A DNA stretch of 64,000 nt, taken from Lunatibacter sp035460985. Lineage in GTDB: Bacteria; Bacteroidota; Bacteroidia; Cytophagales; Cyclobacteriaceae. This document shows, one piece after another, positions 48,492 to 57,286 of the stretch. Within the stretch, counting starts at the first letter, position 1; each line of letters starts with the position of its first letter. The notes below the pieces were generated by a model. That model was not told the DNA's origin, made no database searches, and saw only the letters and a list, made by a program, of their open reading frames with translations. Location of the stretch: NCBI GenBank assembly GCA_035460985.1, contig DATHWC010000062.1:1-64000 (forward strand), given 5' to 3'. The translations under genes and the position numbers were made by a program.

Positions 48492-51101
48492 TTAATTTTC
48501 CTCAAGGTAAGGCTCCAGAAAAAACTCCTGATAGGTCTTTACCAACTCATCGGGTTCGGTTTGATTGATTTTGATTACCCTTTCCAGAATATTCCCCTCA
48601 TCGATAAACCCGAAGATGGATTGAAAAGCAGTCAAACGGACATAATTGGCAGGATGATCTTCGGCCAGCCGCATCAACCTTTCTATGGCCTCTTCCCTTC
48701 CCGTACCACCAACCGACGCGAAATAATCCCCGTAATACCCGATAAAATAATACAGCGATTCCCCAGTCAAAAGACCTAATTTCTCATGGAACCAGTCCGA
48801 TTGGGTACTGTCCTGTACCTGTGTTAGGTAATCCGCCAAAGGTACCACCATCCGGATATTCCTTTCCCCTTTGAATCGCTCGAAAATCTCATTCTTCTGC
48901 GCCTCTTCACCTTCCATATCCATTACAGCCGTCATTGCTCCTCCTGCTACCACATAGGAAGGCTCTTCAATCATTCGGGCGATAAGAGGCGCGTATTTGG
49001 TTCCGCTTAAAGTTCCCAAAAGTGCGATGGCGGAAGAACGGACTTCATTGTTGGGATCATTTTCAGCCATCTTCACCAACATCTCTTCCATCTCGGATCC
49101 AACCTCCTCCTTGGACATCAACTGGGGAATCCGGCTCAGCGCCAATCCCCTGACCTCATGAAAACTATCCCCCATAGCTTTGGTAATGGTTGTTGCCCAG
49201 TTTTGTGTGTCAGCAAAAACCGCTGTTAGACTATCCAAGGCTTCCAATCTGGCAATTCCTGATTGCGCATGTTGAAATTGGCTTATCAAACGGTCCATTC
49301 CCCTTTCTGTTTGCCTTTCAGCTAACAGTTCCATATACTCATCAACCAGAACAAGGTCGGTTCCGGCCCCGTTTTCGAGAGCAAACTGTTGAACTCCCCT
49401 GTCCACCCAATAGGTCTTTTCCTCCCGCCGTCCAGCTTTGTAAACCGCTACTTTTACCGGCAGTTTGTAAAGTGGCGTATTGGTTAAATCCTGCAGTTGC
49501 CTCACGGTGAACAATTGCCGGTCCGGATCGCTATCATCAATATCAATGGCCAACACGGGGTGACCGGAACCCATAAACCACTGGTTGAAAAACCAATTCA
49601 TATCCCTACCGGTAACATGTTCGAAAGCCAACCTGAGATTGTGCACTTCCACGCTTCCAAATGCATTTGCTTCCAAATAATGTTTCAATGCAGCAAAAAA
49701 TGCCGCATCGCCCACACTTTTCCGCAACATATGAAGAATCCGTCCACCCTTGGCGTAGCTGTGGCTGTCAAACATATCCTCCTTATCCTCATATTGAAAC
49801 CGGATAAGGTCAACCTGCTTTTCCTGGGACTCATAGAAATATTGTTCCATGGCATCAAGGTGGTGTTTGTCCGCTTTGTCCTTTCCTTCCTTGTATTCAA
49901 ACCAGAGATATTCCGAATAATCGGCAAATGCTTCGTTCAAAGGCAAATTGGACCAAGACTCAGTTGTAACCAAATTGCCAAACCACTGGTGGAATAGCTC
50001 ATGGGCTATAATATAATCCCACTCACTGTCGAGTGCCTCCCGCTCGTCCAAGTTCAATGCCTCCATGAAAATTGACACCGTTGTGTTTTCCATGGCACCA
50101 GAAACAAAGTCCCGTACTACCACCTGATCATACTTTTGCCATGGATAATCCACGCCAAGGATCTCCGAGAAAAACCCGATCATCTCCGGAGTGTGTTGAA
50201 ACACCGTTTTAGCACCCTCCGCATATTTCTCTTCAACATAATAGTTCACCGCAAGGTCCCTCCAGCTATCCTTTATTTCGGCAAATTCACCGATGGCCAA
50301 TGCCGAAAGATAGGGAGCGTGAGGTATATCCATCACCCAATGATCAGTCCTGGTTCCGTCATCGTTCTGTTGCTGATCGACGAGCTTTCCATTACTAAGT
50401 GAAATAAATCTTTCCGGAACCCTCAGTTTGAAATCGTGTGTCTGCCTTTCATTGGGACTGTCAATGGTAGGGAACCACTTCGAACTAAATTCAGTCTCTC
50501 CTTGAGTCCATATCTGTATGGGCTTGTCTTCCGCCCCTGAGGGGTTGATGAAATAAAGCCCTTTGGTATCGGTGATCGCTGTACCGCCCGGCACGGTGGT
50601 TTCATCGGGTTTGGCAACATATTTTATCCCTACCCGCAGTGAATCGGCTGAGGTATAGGTGCGGGGTAAATAAATGGTCACCCGTTTTGGTGTGTAGGAA
50701 AAATTAAGCGGAGAAGTTTCCCCCGATTCGTCGAGCCATATATCCGTAATTTCAAAGTCCTTGGCGTCAAGCTCCAGTATTTCCTGTTCGTAAAAATACG
50801 GCTTCAGCAGCAGGAGTGCACTGCCATTCACTTGATTGGTTTCAAAATCAAACGATAAATCCAGCGAAGTATGAATCAGGTCAAATTTCCTCTCCCGGCT
50901 TGGACGGTACCCCTCCATGGCCGCTTCTTTCAGTCTCATTAGCGAATCCGGCGTATTCCGAACAATTAGTTCCAATGCCTCACTCCCACCTACTGATTCA
51001 ATAATCGGTTCAGGTTGGGTGGTGATTTCGGCATTTTTGCAGGAAAAAAGAAGTGAAAAATTAATTGCAAATAGAGAATAGAAGTAAAATGAATAGCGCA
51101 T
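48492..51101 (-). CDS. M1-family metallopeptidase (aminopeptidase), lipoprotein
   Basis: Zinc aminopeptidase of 869 residues. The lipobox LLFSC (Cys21) marks an exported lipoprotein. The beta-sandwich N-terminal domain is followed by the substrate motif GAMEN (335-339), the zinc motif HELFH (367-371) and the third ligand Glu390 in NEAFADY. The C-terminal part (about 620-869) is helical with HEAT-like repeats (SSAIALLGTLSGTKYAPLIA). It probably degrades peptides in the periplasm or at the cell surface. It converges with no neighbour and is not operonic with tRNA-Tyr. Confidence 0.93.
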   Translation of the reverse strand: MRYSFYFYSLFAINFSLLFSCKNAEITTQPEPIIESVGGSEALELIVRNTPDSLMRLKEAAMEGYRPSRERKFDLIHTSLDLSFDFETNQVNGSALLLLKPYFYEQEILELDAKDFEITDIWLDESGETSPLNFSYTPKRVTIYLPRTYTSADSLRVGIKYVAKPDETTVPGGTAITDTKGLYFINPSGAEDKPIQIWTQGETEFSSKWFPTIDSPNERQTHDFKLRVPERFISLSNGKLVDQQQNDDGTRTDHWVMDIPHAPYLSALAIGEFAEIKDSWRDLAVNYYVEEKYAEGAKTVFQHTPEMIGFFSEILGVDYPWQKYDQVVVRDFVSGAMENTTVSIFMEALNLDEREALDSEWDYIIAHELFHQWFGNLVTTESWSNLPLNEAFADYSEYLWFEYKEGKDKADKHHLDAMEQYFYESQEKQVDLIRFQYEDKEDMFDSHSYAKGGRILHMLRKSVGDAAFFAALKHYLEANAFGSVEVHNLRLAFEHVTGRDMNWFFNQWFMGSGHPVLAIDIDDSDPDRQLFTVRQLQDLTNTPLYKLPVKVAVYKAGRREEKTYWVDRGVQQFALENGAGTDLVLVDEYMELLAERQTERGMDRLISQFQHAQSGIARLEALDSLTAVFADTQNWATTITKAMGDSFHEVRGLALSRIPQLMSKEEVGSEMEEMLVKMAENDPNNEVRSSAIALLGTLSGTKYAPLIARMIEEPSYVVAGGAMTAVMDMEGEEAQKNEIFERFKGERNIRMVVPLADYLTQVQDSTQSDWFHEKLGLLTGESLYYFIGYYGDYFASVGGTGREEAIERLMRLAEDHPANYVRLTAFQSIFGFIDEGNILERVIKINQTEPDELVKTYQEFFLEPYLEEN

Positions 51102-51233
51102 ATTTGAAGAAAATAATTTTCCAGGAAGAATTGTTATGTGATGTTTCTAAAATCAATTCCCATGGATGGAGATGAAGTAATCCTTGAACCAGGCAACACT
51201 ACAATATAGAATCACCGCTTTAAAAGAAACGAA

Positions 51234-51728
51234 ATGTATGAAGTAAAATTGAAAAATGAAGTCTACCTGGTTGAAAAAAATGGGGAGCAGTCCAAAGTCA
51301 ACGGTGAGATAATCTCAATGGAAGGTGTGAAAATTAGTGAAAATGCCTTTCATTTGATTATTGAAAATCAGTCACTTACAATAGAAATCGTGTCCTGGGT
51401 GCCTTCAACAAAAACCCTTCAAATAAAGCTGAACGATCGATTGGCTGAACTTATAGTCAGCTCTGAGCAGGACCTTCTATTGGAGAAAATGGGATTGAAG
51501 CAGATCAAGGGGAATCTCTCAACGGAAATAAAAGCACCCATGCCCGGTCTTATACTGGGTATTCCCATAAAAGAAGGTGATACCGTCGAAAAAGGTGATG
51601 TATTGATTGTCCTGGAGGCAATGAAAATGGAAAATTCCATTAAGTCCTCCCAATCGGGTACAATCAGGAAAATCCTCGTCGACACTGGACAGGGGGTGGA
51701 AAAAAATCAGGTGATGATCCAATTTTAA
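51234..51728 (+). CDS. Biotin carboxyl carrier protein-like (biotin/lipoyl attachment domain)
   Basis: 164 residues. The C-terminal domain (about 90-164) is a biotinyl domain with the acceptor lysine in LEAMKMENS, preceded by KAPMPGLILGIPIKEGDTVE and closed by the hairpin KNQVMIQF. The N-terminal 90 residues are beta-rich and not assigned. This matches the carrier of acyl-CoA or oxaloacetate-type carboxylases. No carboxylase subunit is adjacent, so its partner is not visible. The start at 51234 follows 132 bp of non-coding DNA. Confidence 0.87.
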   Translation: MYEVKLKNEVYLVEKNGEQSKVNGEIISMEGVKISENAFHLIIENQSLTIEIVSWVPSTKTLQIKLNDRLAELIVSSEQDLLLEKMGLKQIKGNLSTEIKAPMPGLILGIPIKEGDTVEKGDVLIVLEAMKMENSIKSSQSGTIRKILVDTGQGVEKNQVMIQF

Positions 51729-51761
51729 AGAATAGATTTAGTTTTGTAAAAAACAAGAAAT

Positions 51762-51769
51762 TATCTTTG
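51762..51769 (+). promoter_or_regulatory. Possible -7 element before pyrH
   Basis: TATCTTTG matches TAnnTTTG. The nearest upstream TTTG is only 15 bp away and a weak TTTA lies 21 bp away, so the promoter is incomplete. Confidence 0.35.
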
Positions 51770-51952
51770 TCCGGTTTGAATCAAGTAATCTTTGAGTTGA
51801 TTTCCATATCAAAGGCTTAATTGAACGTGCTAAAAAGTGCCAAAATCTAAGCCGATCATGATTCGAACGTTGTGATACCAACTAGATAATGCGCTGCTAT
51901 CAAGTTAGTTATACAACTGTTTTTTCTTAAACTGAAAACAAATTTTAAACTG

Positions 51953-52061
51953 ATGAAATAAAGCTTGACGAACGCGTCACACACCGGGATGATTATCATT
52001 GCGAGATTCCACCTGCCTGACGGCAGTCAGGTATGGTCTTTGAAAAATAAATTATAAACAT
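51953..52061 (+). repeat. Dispersed leader repeat, copy C (directly before pyrH)
   Basis: Runs from ATGAAATAAAGC to ATTATAAACAT, abutting the pyrH ATG. The core lies at 51986-52010. A 20-bp palindrome, CCTGCCTGACGGCAGTCAGG (52012-52031), sits right after GATTCCA; copy B has the same flanks without it. The sequence just before the unit (51933-51958, ending TAAACTGATGAAA) resembles its own right end. Confidence 0.75.
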
Positions 52062-52772
52062 ATGAAATACAAAAGAATCCTCCTAAAACTTAGTGGTGAG
52101 GCCCTAATGGGTGACAAATCTTATGGCATTGACTCTAAAATTCTACAGCAATACGCTGACGAAATCAAAGCAGTACGTGATCAGGGAGTTGAAATCGCCG
52201 TTGTAATCGGAGGAGGTAATATTTTTAGGGGAGTTCAAGCCGGCCATGTGGGTATTGACCGTGTACAGGGAGACTACATGGGTATGCTTGCCACCCTTAT
52301 CAACGCCATGGCGCTACAGAGTGCGCTCGAACAAAACGGTATGTACACCAGGCTGATGTCTGGTATCAAAGTAGAAAGTGTATGTGAACCCTTTATCCGT
52401 CGACGGGCCATTCGGCACCTTGAAAAAGGAAGAATTGTCATTTTCGGCGCCGGAATCGGAAACCCATATTTCACAACAGACTCTACTGCCAGTCTTAGAG
52501 CAATAGAAATAGAAGCGGAAGTAGTGCTAAAAGGCACACGAGTCGATGGCGTCTACACCGCAGATCCGGAAAAAGATAAGACGGCTACCCGCTACGCCAC
52601 TATTTCTTTTCAGGAAGTGTACGAAAAAAACCTCAACGTGATGGACATGACCGCCTTCACCCTTTGCCAAGAAAACAACCTCCCTATTATCGTCTTTGAC
52701 ATGAACAAAAAAAACAACCTCATAAACCTCGTAAAAGGTGAGGATGTAGGGACACTTATAACTTCTAAATAA
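52062..52772 (+). CDS. pyrH: UMP kinase
   Basis: Phosphorylates UMP to UDP; hexameric bacterial enzyme of the amino-acid kinase fold, 236 residues. Start MKYKRILLKLSGEALMGDKS, nucleotide-binding VIGGGNIFRG, GDYMGMLATLINAMALQ, GAGIGNPYFTTDSTASLRAI and DGVYTADPEKD are all diagnostic. The ATG AAA start codons lie at the end of the dispersed leader repeat. It is followed by frr after 12 bp, a widely conserved pair. Confidence 0.97.
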   Translation: MKYKRILLKLSGEALMGDKSYGIDSKILQQYADEIKAVRDQGVEIAVVIGGGNIFRGVQAGHVGIDRVQGDYMGMLATLINAMALQSALEQNGMYTRLMSGIKVESVCEPFIRRRAIRHLEKGRIVIFGAGIGNPYFTTDSTASLRAIEIEAEVVLKGTRVDGVYTADPEKDKTATRYATISFQEVYEKNLNVMDMTAFTLCQENNLPIIVFDMNKKNNLINLVKGEDVGTLITSK

Positions 52773-52784
52773 GCTAAACTTACC

Positions 52785-53345
52785 ATGGAAGAAATCCAAT
52801 TATACCTCGAAGAAGCTGAATTACTAATGAAAAAAGCAGTGGACCATACCGCTGCCGAGCTGGTAAAAATACGCGCAGGGAAAGCCATGCCGAATTTTTT
52901 GGATGGCATAGTAGTGTCCTACTACGGTGCGCCAACTCCCCTACAGCAAATAGCGTCTGTAACTACACCTGACGCTCGGACTCTCGCCATTAAGCCTTGG
53001 GAAAGAAACTTAATCTCTGAGATCGAAAAAGCAATCATCAACTCCGATTTGGGTCTCAATCCCCAAAACAACGGGGAAATGGTCATGCTAACCATCCCAC
53101 CACTCACAGAGGAGCGCAGAAAAAACCTCGTGAAGCAGGTGAAAAACGAGTGCGAAAATGGAAAAATCAGCATAAGGACTGTACGAAAGGACACGAATGA
53201 GGGACTGAGAAAGCTTCAGAAGGACGGAGCACCGGAAGATGAAGTGAAGAGGGCTGAAGATATCGTGCAAAAATATACAGATAAATATTCAACTAAGATC
53301 GATGACCTCTTTGCCAAAAAAGAGGAAGAAATCATGAAGGTATAA
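52785..53345 (+). CDS. frr: Ribosome recycling factor
   Basis: With EF-G splits post-termination ribosomes. 186 residues: MEEIQLYLEEAELLMKKAVD, LVKIRAGKAMPNFLDGIVVS, YYGAPTPLQQIASVTTPDAR and LTEERRKNLVKQVKNECENG. It is cotranscribed with pyrH and followed by a strong terminator. Confidence 0.97.
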   Translation: MEEIQLYLEEAELLMKKAVDHTAAELVKIRAGKAMPNFLDGIVVSYYGAPTPLQQIASVTTPDARTLAIKPWERNLISEIEKAIINSDLGLNPQNNGEMVMLTIPPLTEERRKNLVKQVKNECENGKISIRTVRKDTNEGLRKLQKDGAPEDEVKRAEDIVQKYTDKYSTKIDDLFAKKEEEIMKV

Positions 53346-53355
53346 AAACTCAAAA

Positions 53356-53382
53356 AAAGGACGGGAAATACCCGTCCTTTTT
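53356..53382 (+). terminator. Intrinsic terminator after frr
   Basis: AAAGGACGGG and CCCGTCCTTT form a 10-bp stem with a 5-nt loop, followed by more T. A matching A-run on the other side means it could also act on the minus strand for the converging outer-membrane gene. Confidence 0.88.
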
Positions 53383-53422
53383 CATTCTATATTGCATGCT
53401 ATTGGAAATCAACCGATATTTC

Positions 53423-54106
53423 TTACTTAAACCAGCGGTCTGTACTTATTCCAAAGCCTATAAATACCCCGACATAGGAGGCATTGCTGCTGAAATCGAT
53501 CTCTTGGCTGTTAAATTCGGTACGTTGAAATCTTAGTTCATCAAGCGTGCCAACTCCCTGCTGATACCTTAGCCCCGCCAAGAAATAATTATTTCTTTTA
53601 GTATACTTTTTGATGCCAACATCAAATCGCAGCAAAAAATTGGAACTCATACTACCTGTCGTGCCTCCAAAACCACCACCAGAAAAATTCGGGGGATCGC
53701 GGTTGAGGGCCACACCTATGGCGGGCTGCACGTACAACTCAAATTTTTGCTTTGGAATAGTATACCTTGCTCCCAGTGAATAATTTCCAAAATTGTTTCC
53801 AAATGCTGAATCTTTATTCTCAAAAACATTCCCATTAGCAGCCTGTTGCCTAATCCCTATCGGCCTATGCAGGTATTCACCCTGAAGCACTACCTGCCAT
53901 TGATCGGTTACTTTACCGACGACACCCAAACCCAATTGATAGCCCATCGTCGGAAACAAACTCATCTCATCTCCGTCCGGAGATGAAATCGTCGCGTTAT
54001 AAAATCCCACCGAGGGGCCGCCATAACCTTCAAACTGTAATATTCCCTGGGAATTTGCTTGGTATCCAACCAAGACTAAAATAAGGATAAAAAAGGAAAA
54101 CTTCAT
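53423..54106 (-). CDS. Outer-membrane beta-barrel protein of unknown function
   Basis: 227 residues with a signal peptide (MKFSFFILILVLVGYQANSQ). Alternating hydrophobic/aromatic strands follow (FEGYGGPSVGFYNATI, YQLGLGVVGKVTDQWQVVLQ, YSLGARYTIPKQKFELYVQP), consistent with an eight- to ten-strand barrel of the OMP_b-brl type. It lies convergent to frr. A TATATTTG box 83 bp upstream (54190-54197) is a plausible promoter. Confidence 0.75.
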   Translation of the reverse strand: MKFSFFILILVLVGYQANSQGILQFEGYGGPSVGFYNATISSPDGDEMSLFPTMGYQLGLGVVGKVTDQWQVVLQGEYLHRPIGIRQQAANGNVFENKDSAFGNNFGNYSLGARYTIPKQKFELYVQPAIGVALNRDPPNFSGGGFGGTTGSMSSNFLLRFDVGIKKYTKRNNYFLAGLRYQQGVGTLDELRFQRTEFNSQEIDFSSNASYVGVFIGFGISTDRWFK

Positions 54107-54189
54107 GTCACTAATTATTTGTGGCTAATAAAATAAAGAACAGACAGCCATAAGCTGACCATTCTTTCCTATAGTAAACCTTACAGTGG

Positions 54190-54221
54190 CAAATATATGG
54201 AATTTCACATATAAAATGAAA
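54190..54221 (-). promoter_or_regulatory. Possible promoter of the outer-membrane barrel gene
   Basis: Minus strand: TTTC, 20 bp, then TATATTTG. The -7 box fits; the -33 box differs from TTTG by one base. Its -33 part lies at the stop of the DUF5686 gene, immediately upstream. Confidence 0.45.
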
Positions 54222-54222
54222 A

Positions 54223-56868
54223 TTATTCCCCCGAGCCAACATGGATAAAGGTCGCTATCCCGAAACGTGGCCCTGAGTGGACATATGCTCCGTTTTCAAA
54301 CCCTGCCGCAAATTCAACACGGAAAATACGCCATAAATTATCCAAAGAATACCCAACCTCCATATAATGGGGAGAGCGGTCAGCTTTGAGGTAATTGAAA
54401 AAGATATTTTCCCGGACCCCCGTGAAACGTAACATGGGCAACTGGGTAAATAAAAATTTTCTGAACTGGTAGTGAAAAATTCCGCCCAAATAGTTACCAT
54501 CCGTACTATATCGGTAGTAATCAAGCAGTCGATATTCCGAAGCTGCTCCCATACTGGTAAAAATAGTCCGATTGCCTCCAAAGTGTTTAAAATCCATAAA
54601 ATACACCCGAGAGGAATTCAGAAAAGAACCGGCGGTCAAGTTAAAATCCAATTTGCCACTTACCCCAAAGGAAAATGCATGTCGAAAATTAGCTTCCAAT
54701 TGGTCAAATCGCGAAGACTGATGGGCCGATGCAACTGGAATGCCTTTTTGATAAGAAATCGTCAAATGAGGGGCAGTGCTGTATAATGGAGATTTTCTGT
54801 AGTTGCGGATACTGTATTTTAAACCAGGCCTCCACGAAACTTGTGATCTCCATAGGTATAATCGGTGGTTAGAGAAATTACTGTTGGTGGCTGAAATATT
54901 CTCGGGCCGATTGGAGGTAAAACTTCTTTGATCACCCTCTCTGAAGCTGTAGTTGCTTGTGTTCTCCAAGAAGTTTCTTTCTGCATACTCTAATCCAGAT
55001 CCAAAGGCCAAACCTGGACTGACTTGTCTTTCGAAATCCACCCGCAGGTACCGCTGCTCATAGAGCTTCATCCAATTTTGATTAAGTAATAGAGTGTAGG
55101 CACTATTCACCCACTCCGATATGGGTTCCTTTCTGTTTAGTTGAAAAATAAACCGTCCACCTTCCGCCGAAAGCTGGGTGTGCGATCCTTCATTTCTAAT
55201 CAAACCTGTGACAGCAAGCCTACCGTAGAGGGTCTTATTGGACAACCCGTATCTTCCCTCAGGCCGGATTAGCACCTGTTTTGTTCGGAAATTGACACTG
55301 TCCGCCAATTTTTCCCTTTTCCTATACCTCATGTATCCGGCCATACCGAATTTAAATCCCTCCACGGAGTTGAATCCCATTTTGCCAGCATTATTATAAA
55401 AACCCGAGGAAAATCCTCTGCCGAAAAAATAGTCTCCCCCGCCCAGCACGTCCACTACTTGAAATTTCTTGTTGATGCTTGTATCCATGCTATCTGGAAC
55501 AGATTCTTTCGCCGATTCCACTCTGGCAAGACTGTCATCCCGGCGATACCCCCGGATTTCCTCAGACGTCAAGGCAACCGGCCGTATGCTGTCCCAAAAG
55601 TTTAATTCCCGTTTCGTGGCTAGACTATCTACCGCATATTTTCTCTCGCGAACGACCTCATTGTTTTCCCTTTCCGTTTCAACTTGCTTTTCATAGGTGC
55701 GGACCATTTTCCGAAAGGATTTTTGTGACATTTGTTCTGCTGCAGCCAGCTGTTCTGTCACTGATTCCCGTTTGTCAAATCCGGAAAGATCGGCGGGTAA
55801 ATCCTCTACTTTTTCATCTAATAGGACTGTTTCCGCTATCAAGTCTGGATTTAGTTCCAGCACATACTCACCTGTTGAAGCCAAATATTGAAATTCCCCT
55901 CCAAAGCCGAAAAACTTTCCGCTGACTTGGTAGGTGTGGGTGACTGGCATCCAGACGTTTTCAACAATCGGAGCAAACTGTTGCTTTGCGGTAATTTGAA
56001 ATCCCAAATAGGATGTCTTCAAATCGAAGCTGTGTATAGCCCACGAATCCTCTATAATATACAGATAGCCATCAAAGACACGTTCTCCTGGAGATCTAGG
56101 CCTCACTCTGATTTTATTTACCAACACGCCATTGTCCATAAAAGACCCCATAAATTGGAATCGGTAATAGGAAAAAGCCATTTTGGACAAAGGGGATATA
56201 ATGTCCACTACCTTGTCCTGATAAAACGTCGCCGCTATATAAGGAGACGGGGACGTTTGCATGTCTTCTCCAACGGTTCGTATGGCGATTACTTTTTCCT
56301 CTAGGTAATTCGGTTGCCTGAAGGTAATTTCAGAAATCGACTCCGTAGTGTAGGCTTCATTCAGGTTCAAGCCCTCTTCTGCCAATTTCTTACGAACAAA
56401 AAAAGGAGCGTTCGTCAGTTTACCTGTACCTTTTAAATACACCTTCATCGAATAGCTGTCTACTTGTAGGCGGTGATAATCGGATTTGGCAATTGCCCTG
56501 CGCATCACGGTTAATGCGGGATCTTCCTGTTTGCTATCCACCGTAACTTCCCTCAACGCATACATTTGTTCCTTGAGGACAACATCTACCTCCACCCAAG
56601 TCTGGTCTATTTCCACTGTTGTCAGAACGGATTCGTATCCCATAAACTGAATCCACATATCATAAACTCCCGGCTTCAAATTCAGTTGAAAATAACCATC
56701 AGCATTTGAAGGAATCCCATCTCCCAAATTTCTGATAAAAATGGAGGCAAAAGGCAAGGGGTTGCCCCCCTCATCACGCACGTAGCCTCTGACTCCTTGT
56801 GCGAAAGTTTCCAGCTCCGAGAAAATTATCAAATACAAAAGAATCAAAAACTTAATCCGCATTCCCAA
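54223..56868 (-). CDS. DUF5686 / CarboxypepD_reg outer-membrane protein
   Basis: 881 residues with a signal peptide ending FAQG. A CarboxypepD_reg-like domain (about 24-105: VRGYVRDEGGNPLPFASIFI) is followed by a long DUF5686 region. That region contains KVYLKGTGKLTNAPFFVRKK and YYRFQFMGSFMDNGVLVNKI, a charged linker (about 380-440), and a C-terminal half of beta-barrel-type strands ending GIATFIHVGSGE. It is probably an outer-membrane protein related to surface or vesicle proteins; function unknown. The ATG at 56868 was used; a second ATG 6 bp inside is possible. Confidence 0.85.
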   Translation of the reverse strand: MGMRIKFLILLYLIIFSELETFAQGVRGYVRDEGGNPLPFASIFIRNLGDGIPSNADGYFQLNLKPGVYDMWIQFMGYESVLTTVEIDQTWVEVDVVLKEQMYALREVTVDSKQEDPALTVMRRAIAKSDYHRLQVDSYSMKVYLKGTGKLTNAPFFVRKKLAEEGLNLNEAYTTESISEITFRQPNYLEEKVIAIRTVGEDMQTSPSPYIAATFYQDKVVDIISPLSKMAFSYYRFQFMGSFMDNGVLVNKIRVRPRSPGERVFDGYLYIIEDSWAIHSFDLKTSYLGFQITAKQQFAPIVENVWMPVTHTYQVSGKFFGFGGEFQYLASTGEYVLELNPDLIAETVLLDEKVEDLPADLSGFDKRESVTEQLAAAEQMSQKSFRKMVRTYEKQVETERENNEVVRERKYAVDSLATKRELNFWDSIRPVALTSEEIRGYRRDDSLARVESAKESVPDSMDTSINKKFQVVDVLGGGDYFFGRGFSSGFYNNAGKMGFNSVEGFKFGMAGYMRYRKREKLADSVNFRTKQVLIRPEGRYGLSNKTLYGRLAVTGLIRNEGSHTQLSAEGGRFIFQLNRKEPISEWVNSAYTLLLNQNWMKLYEQRYLRVDFERQVSPGLAFGSGLEYAERNFLENTSNYSFREGDQRSFTSNRPENISATNSNFSNHRLYLWRSQVSWRPGLKYSIRNYRKSPLYSTAPHLTISYQKGIPVASAHQSSRFDQLEANFRHAFSFGVSGKLDFNLTAGSFLNSSRVYFMDFKHFGGNRTIFTSMGAASEYRLLDYYRYSTDGNYLGGIFHYQFRKFLFTQLPMLRFTGVRENIFFNYLKADRSPHYMEVGYSLDNLWRIFRVEFAAGFENGAYVHSGPRFGIATFIHVGSGE

Positions 56869-57286
56869 TTGATTTTTTTGATTGTTTTAAATACCCAAAT
56901 TACCTGCCATCACATTACTACTCCGAAAATCACAATTACTAACGGTTCCTAAGACAAAAAGTAACTACATCCAGCAATTAATTTAAACCTAATTTTTTAG
57001 GGTAATATTTTCTGATATTTCCTCCAAAAATATGCCGTTTTTTGTACTTTTTTTAAAAACTACAAATTTAACAGAATGATAATAATCAGATCGGTCCATT
57101 GTGTAAATAATAACTATAATTAACTTATTTTAACATATCAATAAAATTACCTCAAAAATTCACCTCCTAATTATTTAATCAGAAATTTCTACCGAGTTTT
57201 AGGAATTGCATAAAATAAATATTCCTCACATATTTAACGTGTTATTTTAACAATCATTAATTTTAATACCTAAAATCAAAAAAAGT
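56869..57286. other. 418-bp AT-rich divergent region between DUF5686 gene and susC
   Basis: No coding region. Very AT-rich, with a weak inverted repeat AGGAAT/ATTCCT at 57201-57226, 60-85 bp before susC. No TAnnTTTG box with good spacing was found for either gene, so control may use other sigma factors. Confidence 0.55.

Larger units (their letters stand above)
51729..52061. other. 333-bp leader region before pyrH, with promoter-like box and repeat
   Basis: No gene. It holds a -7 box (51762-51769), plain AT-rich DNA and copy C of the dispersed leader repeat up to the pyrH start. If the box is the promoter, the pyrH transcript has a leader of about 285 nt. Confidence 0.55.

Noticed and set aside
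49497..49997. 166-residue plus-strand frame
   Set aside because: Antisense to the catalytic part of the M1 aminopeptidase, which is clearly real.
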